Source of the DNA: Flavobacterium sp. LC2016-01
GTDB taxonomy: Bacteria > Bacteroidota > Bacteroidia > Flavobacteriales > Flavobacteriaceae
Reading direction: 5' to 3'
DNA: 64,000 nucleotides
Assembly (NCBI RefSeq): GCF_009711135.1
Contig: NZ_WMIC01000002.1
Location: 310,001-374,000, forward strand
Below are positions 35,618 to 43,450 of the stretch, in pieces. A program made the position numbers and the translations under genes. The notes under the pieces are model-generated. The model searched no databases and was not told where the DNA came from. It saw only the letters and a list, made by a program, of their open reading frames with translations. How positions within the stretch are numbered: the stretch's first letter is position 1; each line of letters begins with the position of its first letter.

Positions 35618-36667
35618 TTAGTGTGCTGCGATCACAGTGATATTCATTCCCGCTCTTAAAAAATCAGTTTGTTTGCCGTTGTCTTTTAACTGAATTCGAA
35701 CCGGAATTCTTTGTTCAATTTTCACGAAGTTTCCCGTTGCATTATCCGGAGGAAGCAATGAAAATCTTGCTCCGCTCGCAGGCGATAAAGACGCAATTGT
35801 ACCCACGAAAGTTTTGTCGCTCAAAGCATCGGCTTTAATTTCAACATCCTGACCTATGGTTAAATATTGCAATTGCGTTTCTTTAAAATTGGCTGTAATC
35901 CATTTTTCTTTGCTTACAATTGAAAGTAAAGATTGTCCTTCTTTTACCAATTGTCCAGGCTGTAAAGTTCGTTTTCCAACCCAGCCGTCATAAGGTGCGG
36001 TAATGATCGTGTACGAAAGAAACAATGCAGCATTATCGGCCAGAGCTTGTTTTGATGCAATATTCGTTTGCGTTGTCGGAACATTCGCTTCGGCAACAGA
36101 AGTACTTAAAGTAGCCGAATGAATTCTGTTTTTCATTTCGTCAAAATGCGCCTGCGCCGATTCGTAATCAGCCTTTACTTTTTCTAATTGCTGAGAGGTT
36201 GCCGCTTCTTCTTTCACCAAAGCTTTATACCTTTCGTATTCCAGTTTTGTTTTCCAAAGCGTCGATTTCGCGCCATCCAACTGCGATTCGTTAATGGCCG
36301 TTGCACTTGCTGTTGTTGCCACATTTTTTTCGGCTACAACGCTATTTTGTTTCGCATTTTGAACATCGGCAAGAGCCACATTCAATTTCGATTTATATTC
36401 GCGATTGTCAATCACCACCAAAGTATCGCCTTTATGCACAAATTGGTTTTCGTAAAAACGAACTTCCTGCACATAACCCGTAATACGCGACATAATTGGC
36501 GTTACATATTGTTCTACTTGTGCATCATTGGTTTCTTCATGATTCCTGTTGAATACATAAAACCAAATTCCCAAAATAATTCCGCTCGCAACCAAAGCAC
36601 AAGCAATTATTGTTATTAATATATGAAACGTTCTGTTTCTTCTAGTTTCATTTTTTATCTTAACCAT
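35618..36667 (-). CDS. HlyD/EmrA-family periplasmic adaptor
   Basis: The 349-residue protein has a TM anchor at about 15-34, then VEQYVTPIMSRITGYVQEVRFYENQFVHKGDTLVVID, typical of the lipoyl half-motif of EmrA. A helical hairpin spans about 85-200, and the second half-motif includes APYDGWVGKRTLQPGQLVKEGQSLL. It bridges the MFS pump and the TolC-like channel encoded on either side. Confidence 0.93.
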   Translation of the reverse strand: MVKIKNETRRNRTFHILITIIACALVASGIILGIWFYVFNRNHEETNDAQVEQYVTPIMSRITGYVQEVRFYENQFVHKGDTLVVIDNREYKSKLNVALADVQNAKQNSVVAEKNVATTASATAINESQLDGAKSTLWKTKLEYERYKALVKEEAATSQQLEKVKADYESAQAHFDEMKNRIHSATLSTSVAEANVPTTQTNIASKQALADNAALFLSYTIITAPYDGWVGKRTLQPGQLVKEGQSLLSIVSKEKWITANFKETQLQYLTIGQDVEIKADALSDKTFVGTIASLSPASGARFSLLPPDNATGNFVKIEQRIPVRIQLKDNGKQTDFLRAGMNITVIAAH

Positions 36668-36735
36668 AAACTCTATATTTCTGTCTATTTTTCTTTTCTA
36701 GTCTATTCTCTATATTCTATTTTCTATGCTCTAAA

Positions 36736-38088
36736 CTAAATCTCGTTTGGCATAATCCCAGCCGTATGAAGCAACTCATAATGTTTTAAAACGGCATCCA
36801 ATCGTGTAGAAATTTTGTTGTATTTCGCCTGAAGCAAAGCATTATCAGCATCGACCATTTCGGTAATTAAAACCAATTGATTTAAATATTTCAGTTTTAC
36901 GATTCGGTAATTTTCATCGGCTAAAGCCAAAGCTTTATCCACCACTACAAACTTTTCAAGGATTTCCTGATATTGGGTATGTTCTTTAAAAAGCTGATCC
37001 TGAATCTCCTCTTTTACAATTTCCGACTGCATTTTTTGCCATTCGATTTTTGTATTGGCTTGTGCGACTTTCGTTTTGTTTTTATATAAAGAAGAAATGT
37101 CAAAACTCGCTTCAACACCAATTTGTCCTAAAGTGTACAAATATGGATTTGGCGGAAAAAATTTGTAATTCGGGTAATAAAAACCATAATTCCCGAAGAA
37201 GTTTACCGTTGGAAGATAATTTCCTTTAACCAGTTTCAGTTCTGTTTTTTTGATATTTAATTCCTGACTTGCGATTCGCATTTCTTCATTAGCGAAAGCT
37301 TTTTCCAAATAAAAATCATATTGATCCAAACTGTTCATTTCATCCAGATTAGAAGTTGTATCAATCGCGATTTCCTCGTTTTCCGGAATCTGAATTAAAG
37401 TTTTCAGATCGTGAAGCGCAATTTTTATGTTTTTGGAATTGGTAAGCGCGTTCAATTCACGATCCGAAAGCTGTAATTCGGCTCTAATGACTTCGTTTTT
37501 GGTAATCGTTCCGTGTTTTTGAAGCGACTGTACTTCTTTCAATCGGCTTTTTTCTTCTTTGATGTTTTCTTCAAAAATCTTCTGAAGTTCCATCATTTTA
37601 TAAATCGACAGATAATTTGCTACTACTTCAAGCTCGATATCATTTTCGGTTTTTTCCGTTTTTATTTTGGCAATTTCGCTTTCCTGATTGGCAATTTTGA
37701 TGGCATTATTGATTTTATTTCCAGCATAAATTGGCATTTTAAAAGTCGAATTCACCTGATAAATTTCAGGAATTGCTTTGGTTACTTCTTTACCATTTAA
37801 GAAACCGCTTCCTTTAAATTCCGTAATATTGGTAATTCTGGAATATTCACCGTTTAATTCGATATCCGGCAAACGGAGGTCTTTTCTTTCCTTGATGTTT
37901 TGCTCCGAGAGCGTGATCTCCAATTGAGATCTAAGAATTTTTTTATTGTTTTCTTTGGCCAGTTTTACCGCTTCGTTTAATGAAACCGTATGGATTTCCT
38001 GAGCTTGCGTAGTATTAAATACTATTAGAAATAATAACAGGATTTTGAGAAAACAATCGTCTGTAGAATTTGTTGTTTTAAGAAACAT
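36736..38088 (-). CDS. TolC-family outer membrane channel
   Basis: The 450-residue protein has a signal peptide ending near NTTQAQ and the two-repeat OEP architecture: long amphipathic helices with SLNEAVKLAKENNKKILRSQLEITLSEQNI near the start and FFGNYGFYYPNY-type beta strands. It is the first gene of the efflux operon. A dyad TTGACT-N13-AGTCAA lies upstream at 38133-38157. Length is typical for Bacteroidota TolC proteins. Confidence 0.9.
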   Translation of the reverse strand: MFLKTTNSTDDCFLKILLLFLIVFNTTQAQEIHTVSLNEAVKLAKENNKKILRSQLEITLSEQNIKERKDLRLPDIELNGEYSRITNITEFKGSGFLNGKEVTKAIPEIYQVNSTFKMPIYAGNKINNAIKIANQESEIAKIKTEKTENDIELEVVANYLSIYKMMELQKIFEENIKEEKSRLKEVQSLQKHGTITKNEVIRAELQLSDRELNALTNSKNIKIALHDLKTLIQIPENEEIAIDTTSNLDEMNSLDQYDFYLEKAFANEEMRIASQELNIKKTELKLVKGNYLPTVNFFGNYGFYYPNYKFFPPNPYLYTLGQIGVEASFDISSLYKNKTKVAQANTKIEWQKMQSEIVKEEIQDQLFKEHTQYQEILEKFVVVDKALALADENYRIVKLKYLNQLVLITEMVDADNALLQAKYNKISTRLDAVLKHYELLHTAGIMPNEI

Positions 38089-38132
38089 GAGTACATAAAT
38101 AATTTATGGTGCAAAGTTCCTACATTTTTCTG

Positions 38133-38157
38133 TTGACTGATAATTCTAAAAAGTCAA
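38133..38157. promoter_or_regulatory. Weak candidate operator upstream of the efflux operon
   Basis: TTGACT (38133-38138) and AGTCAA (38152-38157) form a perfect 6-bp dyad with a 13-base spacer, 45-69 bases before the tolC-like start. An AraC-type regulator gene lies just beyond, on the same strand. Short arms make chance possible. Confidence 0.25.
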
Positions 38158-38269
38158 TAACGTATTCATTTCGGACAAATGTTAAAATCGCATTTTTCGA
38201 AAACGTTATATTAAAATACTGAAAAACAATTTATTACAAAATAGATTTAGTTGGTATTATTTTTTATAC

Positions 38270-38340
38270 CTCTCGCAGATTTGGCTGATTGTTCAGATTT
38301 TATTTTAATACAATTAATTATCTGCAAAATCTGCGGGAGA
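38270..38340. repeat. Palindromic CAGATT/AATCTG repeat, copy 5
   Basis: CTCTCGCAGATTTGG on the left and AAAATCTGCGGGAG on the right make an imperfect inverted repeat between the AraC-type gene stop and the efflux operon. Confidence 0.75.
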
Positions 38341-38349
38341 AAAAATAAA

Positions 38350-39171
38350 TCATTTTCGTTCCAAAATCTCCTCACCATTTAAGTAATCAGAAGGTCTTTG
38401 GCCTAAAATCTTGAAGAATGTGTTACTGAAAGTCGGAACACTATTATAACCAACTTCCTGGGCTACCTCTTTTACCGAAAGTTTTCTCTCTAATAAAAGT
38501 TCGATCGCTTTTAAGATTCGGCGAATGGTGTAATATTGAATGAAAGACATTTTGAGATCTTTTTGAAACAGGCGATACAAGGAGCGTTCGCTGTAACCAA
38601 ATTCATGAGCAACCTCAGCAAATAAAATCGTTTCTCCGAGATTGTTTTCGATATAACGCAGAATTTTCCCAAGTCGTTTGTCTTTTGGCTGTGGCAATTC
38701 TAAAGGCAAATTATTGGTGCAAATTTGAGGAAGAATCGCTTTTATCGCTTTCGCAATGGTAAAATTTGAAGTTCCTTGTTTAAGATCACCATTCCATCGA
38801 TTGGTAAAAAGCATCATTTGCAGCAGTAAATTATTGACGGGATAAATTCCTTCGACTTTATAAAACTCCTCTTCCTCTTTTTCAACCGGAAAATAGAGAT
38901 TTCGCATCATCACGTGTTCCGACTTTGGTTCGATACTGTGCTCTAAACCTGCCGGAATCCAGATAAAATGTCTTGCGGGCAAAAAGTAAGATTTCGTTTC
39001 GGTGGTCACAAAAACGACATCGCCTTCCGCATATAACATTTGCGCTTTTTCGTGTTTATGTCTTGGAACAAACAATTCTCCCATTATATCATGATGACAG
39101 TAAATGCTTTTTTTATCAGCATCTACTTTTGTGATATAATATTGGTCTACTTTAAAAGTTGATTGTTCCAT
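38350..39171 (-). CDS. AraC-family regulator with cupin N-terminus
   Basis: The 273-residue protein has a cupin-type ligand domain (HKHEKAQMLYAEGDVVF, FIWIPAGLEHSIEP) at about 35-115 and a double helix-turn-helix at about 170-265 (FAEVAHEFGYSERSLYRLFQKDL; SVKEVAQEVGYNSVPTFSNTFFKILGQRPSDY). It is directly upstream of the TolC/EmrAB-type operon on the same strand and is its likely regulator. Confidence 0.9.
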   Translation of the reverse strand: MEQSTFKVDQYYITKVDADKKSIYCHHDIMGELFVPRHKHEKAQMLYAEGDVVFVTTETKSYFLPARHFIWIPAGLEHSIEPKSEHVMMRNLYFPVEKEEEEFYKVEGIYPVNNLLLQMMLFTNRWNGDLKQGTSNFTIAKAIKAILPQICTNNLPLELPQPKDKRLGKILRYIENNLGETILFAEVAHEFGYSERSLYRLFQKDLKMSFIQYYTIRRILKAIELLLERKLSVKEVAQEVGYNSVPTFSNTFFKILGQRPSDYLNGEEILERK

Positions 39172-39213
39172 TGAAATAATTTCTTGCGATATATAAATAT
39201 AAGAAATTAAAAT

Positions 39214-39285
39214 TCCAATATTTTAAAATTCCAAATTCCAATTAGTACATTGGGAGTTTGGAATTTGGAATTTTTTATTTGGGAT
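39214..39285. repeat. TTGGAATTT-word inverted repeat
   Basis: AAATTCCAATA/TTTAAAATTCCAAATTCCAA on one side is answered by TTTGGAATTTGGAATTTT on the other, between the AraC-type gene and tRNA-Asp. The same words recur near 33029, 33999, 40382, 40964 and 54361. Confidence 0.7.
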
Positions 39286-39310
39286 TTATTTTAGAAGAAT
39301 TTCTAAAATC

Positions 39311-39341
39311 AAAAAAGCCTTTCCGTTAAGAAAGGCTTCTT
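39311..39341 (-). terminator. Terminator of tRNA-Asp
   Basis: AAGCCTTTC-CGTTAA-GAAAGGCTT with T6 on the minus strand lies ten bases past the tRNA 3' end. Confidence 0.85.
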
Positions 39342-39350
39342 CCAATATTG

Positions 39351-39424
39351 CGGTCTGGACGGGACTCGAACCCGCGACCCCATGCGTGACAGGCATGTAT
39401 TCTAACCAACTGAACTACCAAACC
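39351..39424 (-). tRNA. tRNA-Asp (GUC)
   Basis: The 74-base minus-strand sequence folds as a cloverleaf. The acceptor stem GGTTTGG/CCAGACC has one T-G wobble, the D arm is TAGTTCAGTTGGTTAGAA, the anticodon loop is CTGTCAC with GTC at plus-strand 39388-39390, and the T loop is TTCGAGT. The discriminator base is G and CCA is not encoded. Confidence 0.96.
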
Positions 39425-39584
39425 AACTGCGTTATTGTGAGTGCAAAAATACAACAGAAGTTGGATTCTGCAAGGGTTTTTGCGAATAAAAATTGAGAAA
39501 TTTTTAATTGGTTAAAATCCAATATTTTATCGGGACGCCTCGGGACGGCAACAAATTCAAAAAGCAAGAACTTTCTTTCTTTTT

Positions 39585-39660
39585 AACCATAAAGCACGCA
39601 AAACTAAAAAACGCAAAGGGCGCAAAGCTTTAAAAAACTTTGCGCCCTTTGCGTAAATCA
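39585..39660. repeat. CTTTGCG-word hairpin, copy 2
   Basis: A perfect 17-bp inverted repeat (39611-39627 with 39638-39654, ACGCAAAGGGCGCAAAG and its inverse) with a 10-base loop lies beyond the stop of the methyltransferase gene. It may also act as its terminator. Confidence 0.8.
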
Positions 39661-39671
39661 TAGTATTCGAT

Positions 39672-40379
39672 TTACATCTTCAGATAAAAATCCTTGGTCA
39701 ATTCAATATATTCGGGAGTATAAATGTGACGATCTATTTCGATTATTAATTCATCCGTTTCAATGTCAGAAACTTCATTTCGGCTAAAAGCCAGTAAACT
39801 TCTTTTAATTTCTGATTTTGGAGTTCCTTTTACTCGAGTAATTTTGATTGGAAACAATTCGGCTTCTTTTGCTAAAGCAATGAATTTTTCTTCTTCTTTA
39901 AAAGGAATGATTATGGCTAATATTCCATTTTCAGATAAAAGTAAATCGGCAGCTTCGACGATTTCTTCAAAAGGCATTGCATCTTGAAATCGTGCTAAAT
40001 CTCGTTGTTCGTTTTCGGTTTTATAATCTTCAGCATAAAAAGGCGGATTTGAAACTATCAAATCATATTCGTCTTCCGGCTCTTCAATAAATTCATCTAA
40101 ACCCGCGTGAAAACAAAATAAGCGATCGCCCCAAAGTGAATTTTCAAAATTTTCTACCGCTTGTTCGTAAGCATCTTCATCAATTTCAAGCGCATCAATT
40201 TGTTCCGCATGAGTTCGCTGTGCAAGCATTAAAGCAATAATTCCAGTTCCTGCACCAATATCTAAAACACTAAATGGATTGTGATTTATCGGAGCCCAAG
40301 AACCCAACAAAACACCATCAGTACCAACTTTCATAGCGGTTTTGTCTTGTTTGACACTAAATTGCTTGAATGAAAACAT
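39672..40379 (-). CDS. tRNA1(Val) (adenine-37-N6)-methyltransferase family protein
   Basis: The 235-residue SAM-dependent methyltransferase matches the YfiC/TrmN6 type: N-terminal FSFKQFSVKQDKTAMKVGTDGVLLGSW, SAM motif LDIGAGTGIIALMLAQR and catalytic NPPF in LIVSNPPFY near residue 110. E. coli YfiC methylates A37 of tRNA1(Val), and that activity is inferred here. It is not co-transcribed with rpsP-rimM. Confidence 0.9.
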   Translation of the reverse strand: MFSFKQFSVKQDKTAMKVGTDGVLLGSWAPINHNPFSVLDIGAGTGIIALMLAQRTHAEQIDALEIDEDAYEQAVENFENSLWGDRLFCFHAGLDEFIEEPEDEYDLIVSNPPFYAEDYKTENEQRDLARFQDAMPFEEIVEAADLLLSENGILAIIIPFKEEEKFIALAKEAELFPIKITRVKGTPKSEIKRSLLAFSRNEVSDIETDELIIEIDRHIYTPEYIELTKDFYLKM

Positions 40380-40477
40380 AAATTAAAATTCCAATTTTTA
40401 AATTCCAAATTCCAATTTTAAGCTGAATGTGGATAGTTTATTTTACGATGCAAAAGTAAGACTAAAATCTCAATTAA

Positions 40478-40828
40478 TTATTTTGATGTTTTAGTGATTA
40501 TAGCTAATAGAATTTTTCTTAATTCTTCTATTTCAAATAATAGTGAATCAGAATTGGATCTTTGATCTGGATTTAATTCGTGTAGTAATCTCAACCAATA
40601 TTTAGACTCTTTAGCTTCTTTACGAGATATTTTAAGTCTAAATATTAAATCTTTATCGCTAAGTTTTTCATTTGCTTCAATGTAATTTGCTCCAACTGAA
40701 CCAGACGATCTTATTAGTTGTTTGCCATCTTCAATATTTGATGTTGTTTTTGATAAACTTCTAATGTATTGTCTACATTCTTTTGCAAACATAAATGTTC
40801 GTTCTTCTAAATCGTATGGTTTATTCAT
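40478..40828 (-). CDS. Four-helix-bundle protein (S23/IVS family)
   Basis: The 116-residue all-helical protein matches the family first found in 23S rRNA intervening sequences: DLEERTFMFAKECRQYIRSL, IRSSGSVGANYIEANEKLSDKDLIFRLKISRKEAKESKYWLRLL. Many Bacteroidota carry free chromosomal copies, as here, with no rRNA nearby. Its function is not established. AT-rich TTGGAATTT repeats flank it on both sides. Confidence 0.88.
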   Translation of the reverse strand: MNKPYDLEERTFMFAKECRQYIRSLSKTTSNIEDGKQLIRSSGSVGANYIEANEKLSDKDLIFRLKISRKEAKESKYWLRLLHELNPDQRSNSDSLLFEIEELRKILLAIITKTSK

Positions 40829-40963
40829 AAAGTAAATTCCAATTAATGAAAGTTTAAAGGTAAAGTAAACAGTATCGAAATATAAGTTTTTTCCTTCAAA
40901 TTAATTTTAAGCAAAACGAAATATGTTTTTTTATAAGATTTAAAATTTTCCTCCCATTTTGGG

Positions 40964-41032
40964 TTTGAAATTTAAAACTTGGAATCTAACCTTTTCAAGG
41001 TTGGAATTTGGAATTTAAAAAATTGGAATTTC
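40964..41032. repeat. TTGGAATTT/AACCTT inverted repeat downstream of rimM
   Basis: The segment contains AACCTTTTCAAGGTT (40989-41003, arms AACCTT/AAGGTT) and the words TTGGAATTTGGAATTT and AAAATTGGAATTT. It ends directly at the rimM stop and may serve as the operon end. Confidence 0.6.
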
Positions 41033-41036
41033 TAAA

Positions 41037-41561
41037 TTAAAGATACATTTCCACCAATCCCTCAGGAAGGTTCATGATGACTTTTTTGTTTTCTCGGTCA
41101 ATTTTTACCAAGAAATGGTCGATCATTGGAATTAATATTTCTACCTCACCATTCAAAACTTCAAAAAGAGGCTGTGCAGAAGAATCATTAATTGAAGTTA
41201 TTTTTCCGAAAACACCTAAACGCTGGTCTTCGATTTCAAAACCAATAACTTCGTGGAAATAGAATTTATTGCCAGAAAGTTTAGGCAACATGGTTAAAGG
41301 AAGATAAACAGCATTTCCAACTAAGGCATCTGCTTCTTCTTCGTTATTTACATCTTCAAAACGAACTCTCAGAAAGTCGTTTTTATGCAAAGAACTTGTT
41401 TCAATAAAAAAAGGAACCAAGTGTTTGTTATGTTCAACAAACACTGATTCCAAATTTTCGTATAACTCAGGTTCGTCTGTGTCTAAATAGATCAGAACTT
41501 CACCTTTGAAACTAAATTTTTTAGCGATTTTACCTAAATAAAAACATTCTTCTTTACGCAT
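41037..41561 (-). CDS. rimM: Ribosome maturation factor RimM
   Basis: The 174-residue protein assists assembly of the 30S head and binds S19. It has the N-terminal RimM domain (FYLGKIAKKFSFKGEVLIYLDTDEPE), the PRC-barrel half (FYFHEVIGFEIEDQRLGVFGKI) and the C-terminal VLIPMIDHFLVKID-type segment. It follows rpsP by 15 bases, the conserved rpsP-rimM order. Confidence 0.96.
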   Translation of the reverse strand: MRKEECFYLGKIAKKFSFKGEVLIYLDTDEPELYENLESVFVEHNKHLVPFFIETSSLHKNDFLRVRFEDVNNEEEADALVGNAVYLPLTMLPKLSGNKFYFHEVIGFEIEDQRLGVFGKITSINDSSAQPLFEVLNGEVEILIPMIDHFLVKIDRENKKVIMNLPEGLVEMYL

Positions 41562-41576
41562 TATCGCTAGGTAAAA

Positions 41577-42143
41577 TTATGCTTCAGTTGTTTCGTTATT
41601 CTCTTCAGCAGCTGGTGCTTCTTCAGCAGCTTCAACTTCAGCAACTTCTTCAGTCGCCTCTGCAGCAGTTGCAGCAGCAATAGCATCAGCTTCAGCCTGA
41701 GCTGCAGCAGCTAAACGCTTAGCGTTAACTTCTTGTTCAGCTTTTAAAGCTTTAGCTTTAACATCAGCTTGTGCTTTTGATAAACCATCTTTTTTAGCAT
41801 CAACTTTTCCAGCTTTAGCATCTAACCAAGCTGCTAATTTAGCGTCTGCTTGCTCTTGAGTTAAAGCTCCTTTACGGATACCTCCATCAAGGTGGTGTTT
41901 CAATAAAGCACCTTTGTAAGAAAGGATTGCTCTAGCAGTATCAGTTGGTTGAGCACCATTGTGCAACCATTTTACTGCGCTGTCAAGATTTAACTCAACA
42001 GTTGCTGGGTTTGTGTTTGGATTGTAAGTACCGATTTTCTCTAAGTATTTACCATCTCTTTTTGAGCGTGCATCTGCAGCTACAACCCAGTAAAAAGGTT
42101 TTCCTTTTTTACCGTGTCTTTGTAATCTAATTTTTACTGACAT
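41577..42143 (-). CDS. rpsP: 30S ribosomal protein S16 with C-terminal extension
   Basis: I start at 42143 (MSVKIRLQRHGKKGKPFYW), giving 188 residues; the longer reading frame to 42254 would begin upstream of the predicted transcription start. The first 80 or so residues are canonical S16 (AADARSKRDGKYLEKIGTYNP). The remaining 100 or so are a Lys/Ala- then Ala/Glu-rich tail (EVAEVEAAEEAPAAEE), longer than the 80-90 residues of E. coli S16. It is the first gene of rpsP-rimM. Confidence 0.96.
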   Translation of the reverse strand: MSVKIRLQRHGKKGKPFYWVVAADARSKRDGKYLEKIGTYNPNTNPATVELNLDSAVKWLHNGAQPTDTARAILSYKGALLKHHLDGGIRKGALTQEQADAKLAAWLDAKAGKVDAKKDGLSKAQADVKAKALKAEQEVNAKRLAAAAQAEADAIAAATAAEATEEVAEVEAAEEAPAAEENNETTEA

Positions 42144-42193
42144 AATCTTATGATTAAAATTTTGAGGTACTCGACCTCTGTTAATTAAGGGCG

Positions 42194-42201
42194 CAAAGAT
42201 A
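42194..42201 (-). promoter_or_regulatory. -7 box of rpsP
   Basis: TATCTTTG on the minus strand matches TAnnTTTG. Transcription would begin near 42188, leaving a 45-base leader with the hairpin GAGGT-CGAGT-ACCTC (42161-42175) before the S16 ATG. Confidence 0.6.
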
Positions 42202-42314
42202 TAATTTTTTTGTGAAATATGCGTTCCAAATACTATTAAATATTGTCGAGACATATTTTGGTTGTTTTTTTATTGTTTTTGACTCGAAATTTTAGATATT
42301 TATTTCAAATGCAA

Positions 42315-42322
42315 TACTTTTG
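42315..42322 (+). promoter_or_regulatory. -7 box of the 42341 lipoprotein gene
   Basis: TACTTTTG fits TAnnTTTG, giving a start near 42328, 13 bases before the ATG at 42341. It overlaps the ATG at 42320, which argues against that longer start. Confidence 0.55.
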
Positions 42323-42340
42323 CATCAAATCCACGAAAAC

Positions 42341-42823
42341 ATGAAAAAATACTTTTATTTTTTATTACTTCTTATTGCTGCTACTTCATGCACAGAAGAT
42401 GTAAAATTTAATAATCCCGCATTTCAAGGCTTGAAAGACAATGTGTTTTGGAGAGCTGTTGGCTATAAAGCGGCCGTTTCCATCAACAGTAATTTTGTGA
42501 TCGAAGGCTCTTTAGGTTATGAAAAAGTGATGCTTCAAGTGGATAATACGGCTAAGAAAACCTATATTTTAGGTGTTAATGATGTTGTAAAAGCATCTTA
42601 TGCCAATACTTTTCCTGGGAAAGAAACCGAATTTTCTACAGGTACAAAAAAGGGCAGCGGTCAAATTGTAATTACGGATTATGACAGTGTAAACAACACA
42701 ATTTCCGGTACGTTCAAATTTAGCGCTGTAAATAGCAATACTGCAGATGTAGACAATCCGAAAGTTACTTTTACAGAAGGTGTTTTCTATAAAGTTCCTA
42801 TTACGCCAAGACTTGAATATTAA
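42341..42823 (+). CDS. Small lipoprotein, possibly DUF6252-like
   Basis: The 160-residue protein starts MKKYFYFLLLLIAATSC, a lipoprotein signal with Cys at residue 17. The mature part is a beta-rich domain (GLKDNVFWRAVGYKAAVSINSNFVIEGSLGYEKVMLQVD; GTFKFSAVNS near the end) resembling DUF6252-type exported proteins, a match made from memory and not certain. It diverges from rpsP. Confidence 0.7.
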   Translation: MKKYFYFLLLLIAATSCTEDVKFNNPAFQGLKDNVFWRAVGYKAAVSINSNFVIEGSLGYEKVMLQVDNTAKKTYILGVNDVVKASYANTFPGKETEFSTGTKKGSGQIVITDYDSVNNTISGTFKFSAVNSNTADVDNPKVTFTEGVFYKVPITPRLEY

Positions 42824-42923
42824 ACTTTTTCAATTGCTGGGTTAGTTTTATTCATATTCGTTTTTAAAATCTAAATAAAAACATAAATAAACTAATATAT
42901 AGTAGATTACAGAAAAATAAGAG

Positions 42924-42931
42924 TACATTTG
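42924..42931 (+). promoter_or_regulatory. -7 box of the RRM gene
   Basis: TACATTTG fits TAnnTTTG and lies 23 bases before the ATG at 42955. The -33 element is not clear. Confidence 0.5.
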
Positions 42932-42954
42932 CTACATATTATAAATAAGTACAT

Positions 42955-43311
42955 ATGAACATTTTTGTTGGAAGCCTTCCATTCAGTATTGAGGAAGCAG
43001 ATTTAAGAGAGTCTTTCGAGGCTTATGGAGCAGTAGATTCAGTTAAAATCATCACTGATAAATTTACTGGAAGAAGCAAAGGTTTTGGTTTCGTTGAGAT
43101 GCCAAACGATGCGGAAGCTCAAAAAGCAATTGATGAATTGAACGGAGCTACTGTTCAAGGTCGTTCAATTGTTGTAAATAAATCTGAACCAAAACCTGAA
43201 GGTGAAAGAAGAAGCTTTAACAATAACAGCCGTGGTGGAGATTCACGCGGAGGTTATGGTGGAGGAAACCGTGGTGGAAATGACCGTGGTGGTAACAGAG
43301 GAGGATATTAA
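42955..43311 (+). CDS. RRM-type RNA-binding protein with glycine-rich tail
   Basis: The 118-residue protein has one RNA recognition motif (1-80) with RNP2 MNIFVGSLPF and RNP1 KGFGFVEM, then an Arg/Gly-rich tail (GGDSRGGYGGGNRGGNDRGG). Such proteins in Bacteroidota and cyanobacteria bind RNA, some during cold or stress. It is a single gene with a promoter and strong terminator. Confidence 0.95.
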   Translation: MNIFVGSLPFSIEEADLRESFEAYGAVDSVKIITDKFTGRSKGFGFVEMPNDAEAQKAIDELNGATVQGRSIVVNKSEPKPEGERRSFNNNSRGGDSRGGYGGGNRGGNDRGGNRGGY

Positions 43312-43330
43312 TATTTTTTTTCTAAAATAT

Positions 43331-43364
43331 AAAAGGGATCAACTTTCGTTGATCCCTTTTTTTT
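43331..43364 (+). terminator. Terminator of the RRM gene
   Basis: A 12-bp perfect stem AAAAGGGATCAA/TTGATCCCTTTT (43331-43342 with 43349-43360), a 6-base loop and a T-run. Confidence 0.9.
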
Positions 43365-43378
43365 ATGGTAATTTTTCT

Positions 43379-43438
43379 GTAGAGGTGCACAGCAGTGCGT
43401 CTAACATACCGAGAAGACGCACTGCTGTGCGTCTCTAC
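43379..43438. repeat. AGACGCACTGCTGTGCGTCT-type palindrome, copy 2
   Basis: Arms of 24 bases at 43379-43402 and 43415-43438 differ at two positions (GTAGAG...GTGCGTCT). The same words form the palindrome at 21483. It lies between the RRM and leuB genes, which converge. Confidence 0.85.
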
Positions 43439-43450
43439 GATTTCTTTTTA

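Noticed and set aside
36188..36619. 143-codon plus-strand frame inside the adaptor gene
   Set aside because: It runs antisense to a clear HlyD-family gene and its Cys/Phe/His-rich translation resembles no protein; it is a shadow of the real frame.
42144..42254. Longer start of S16
   Set aside because: It would start upstream of the TATCTTTG box; conserved S16 begins at MSVKIRL.
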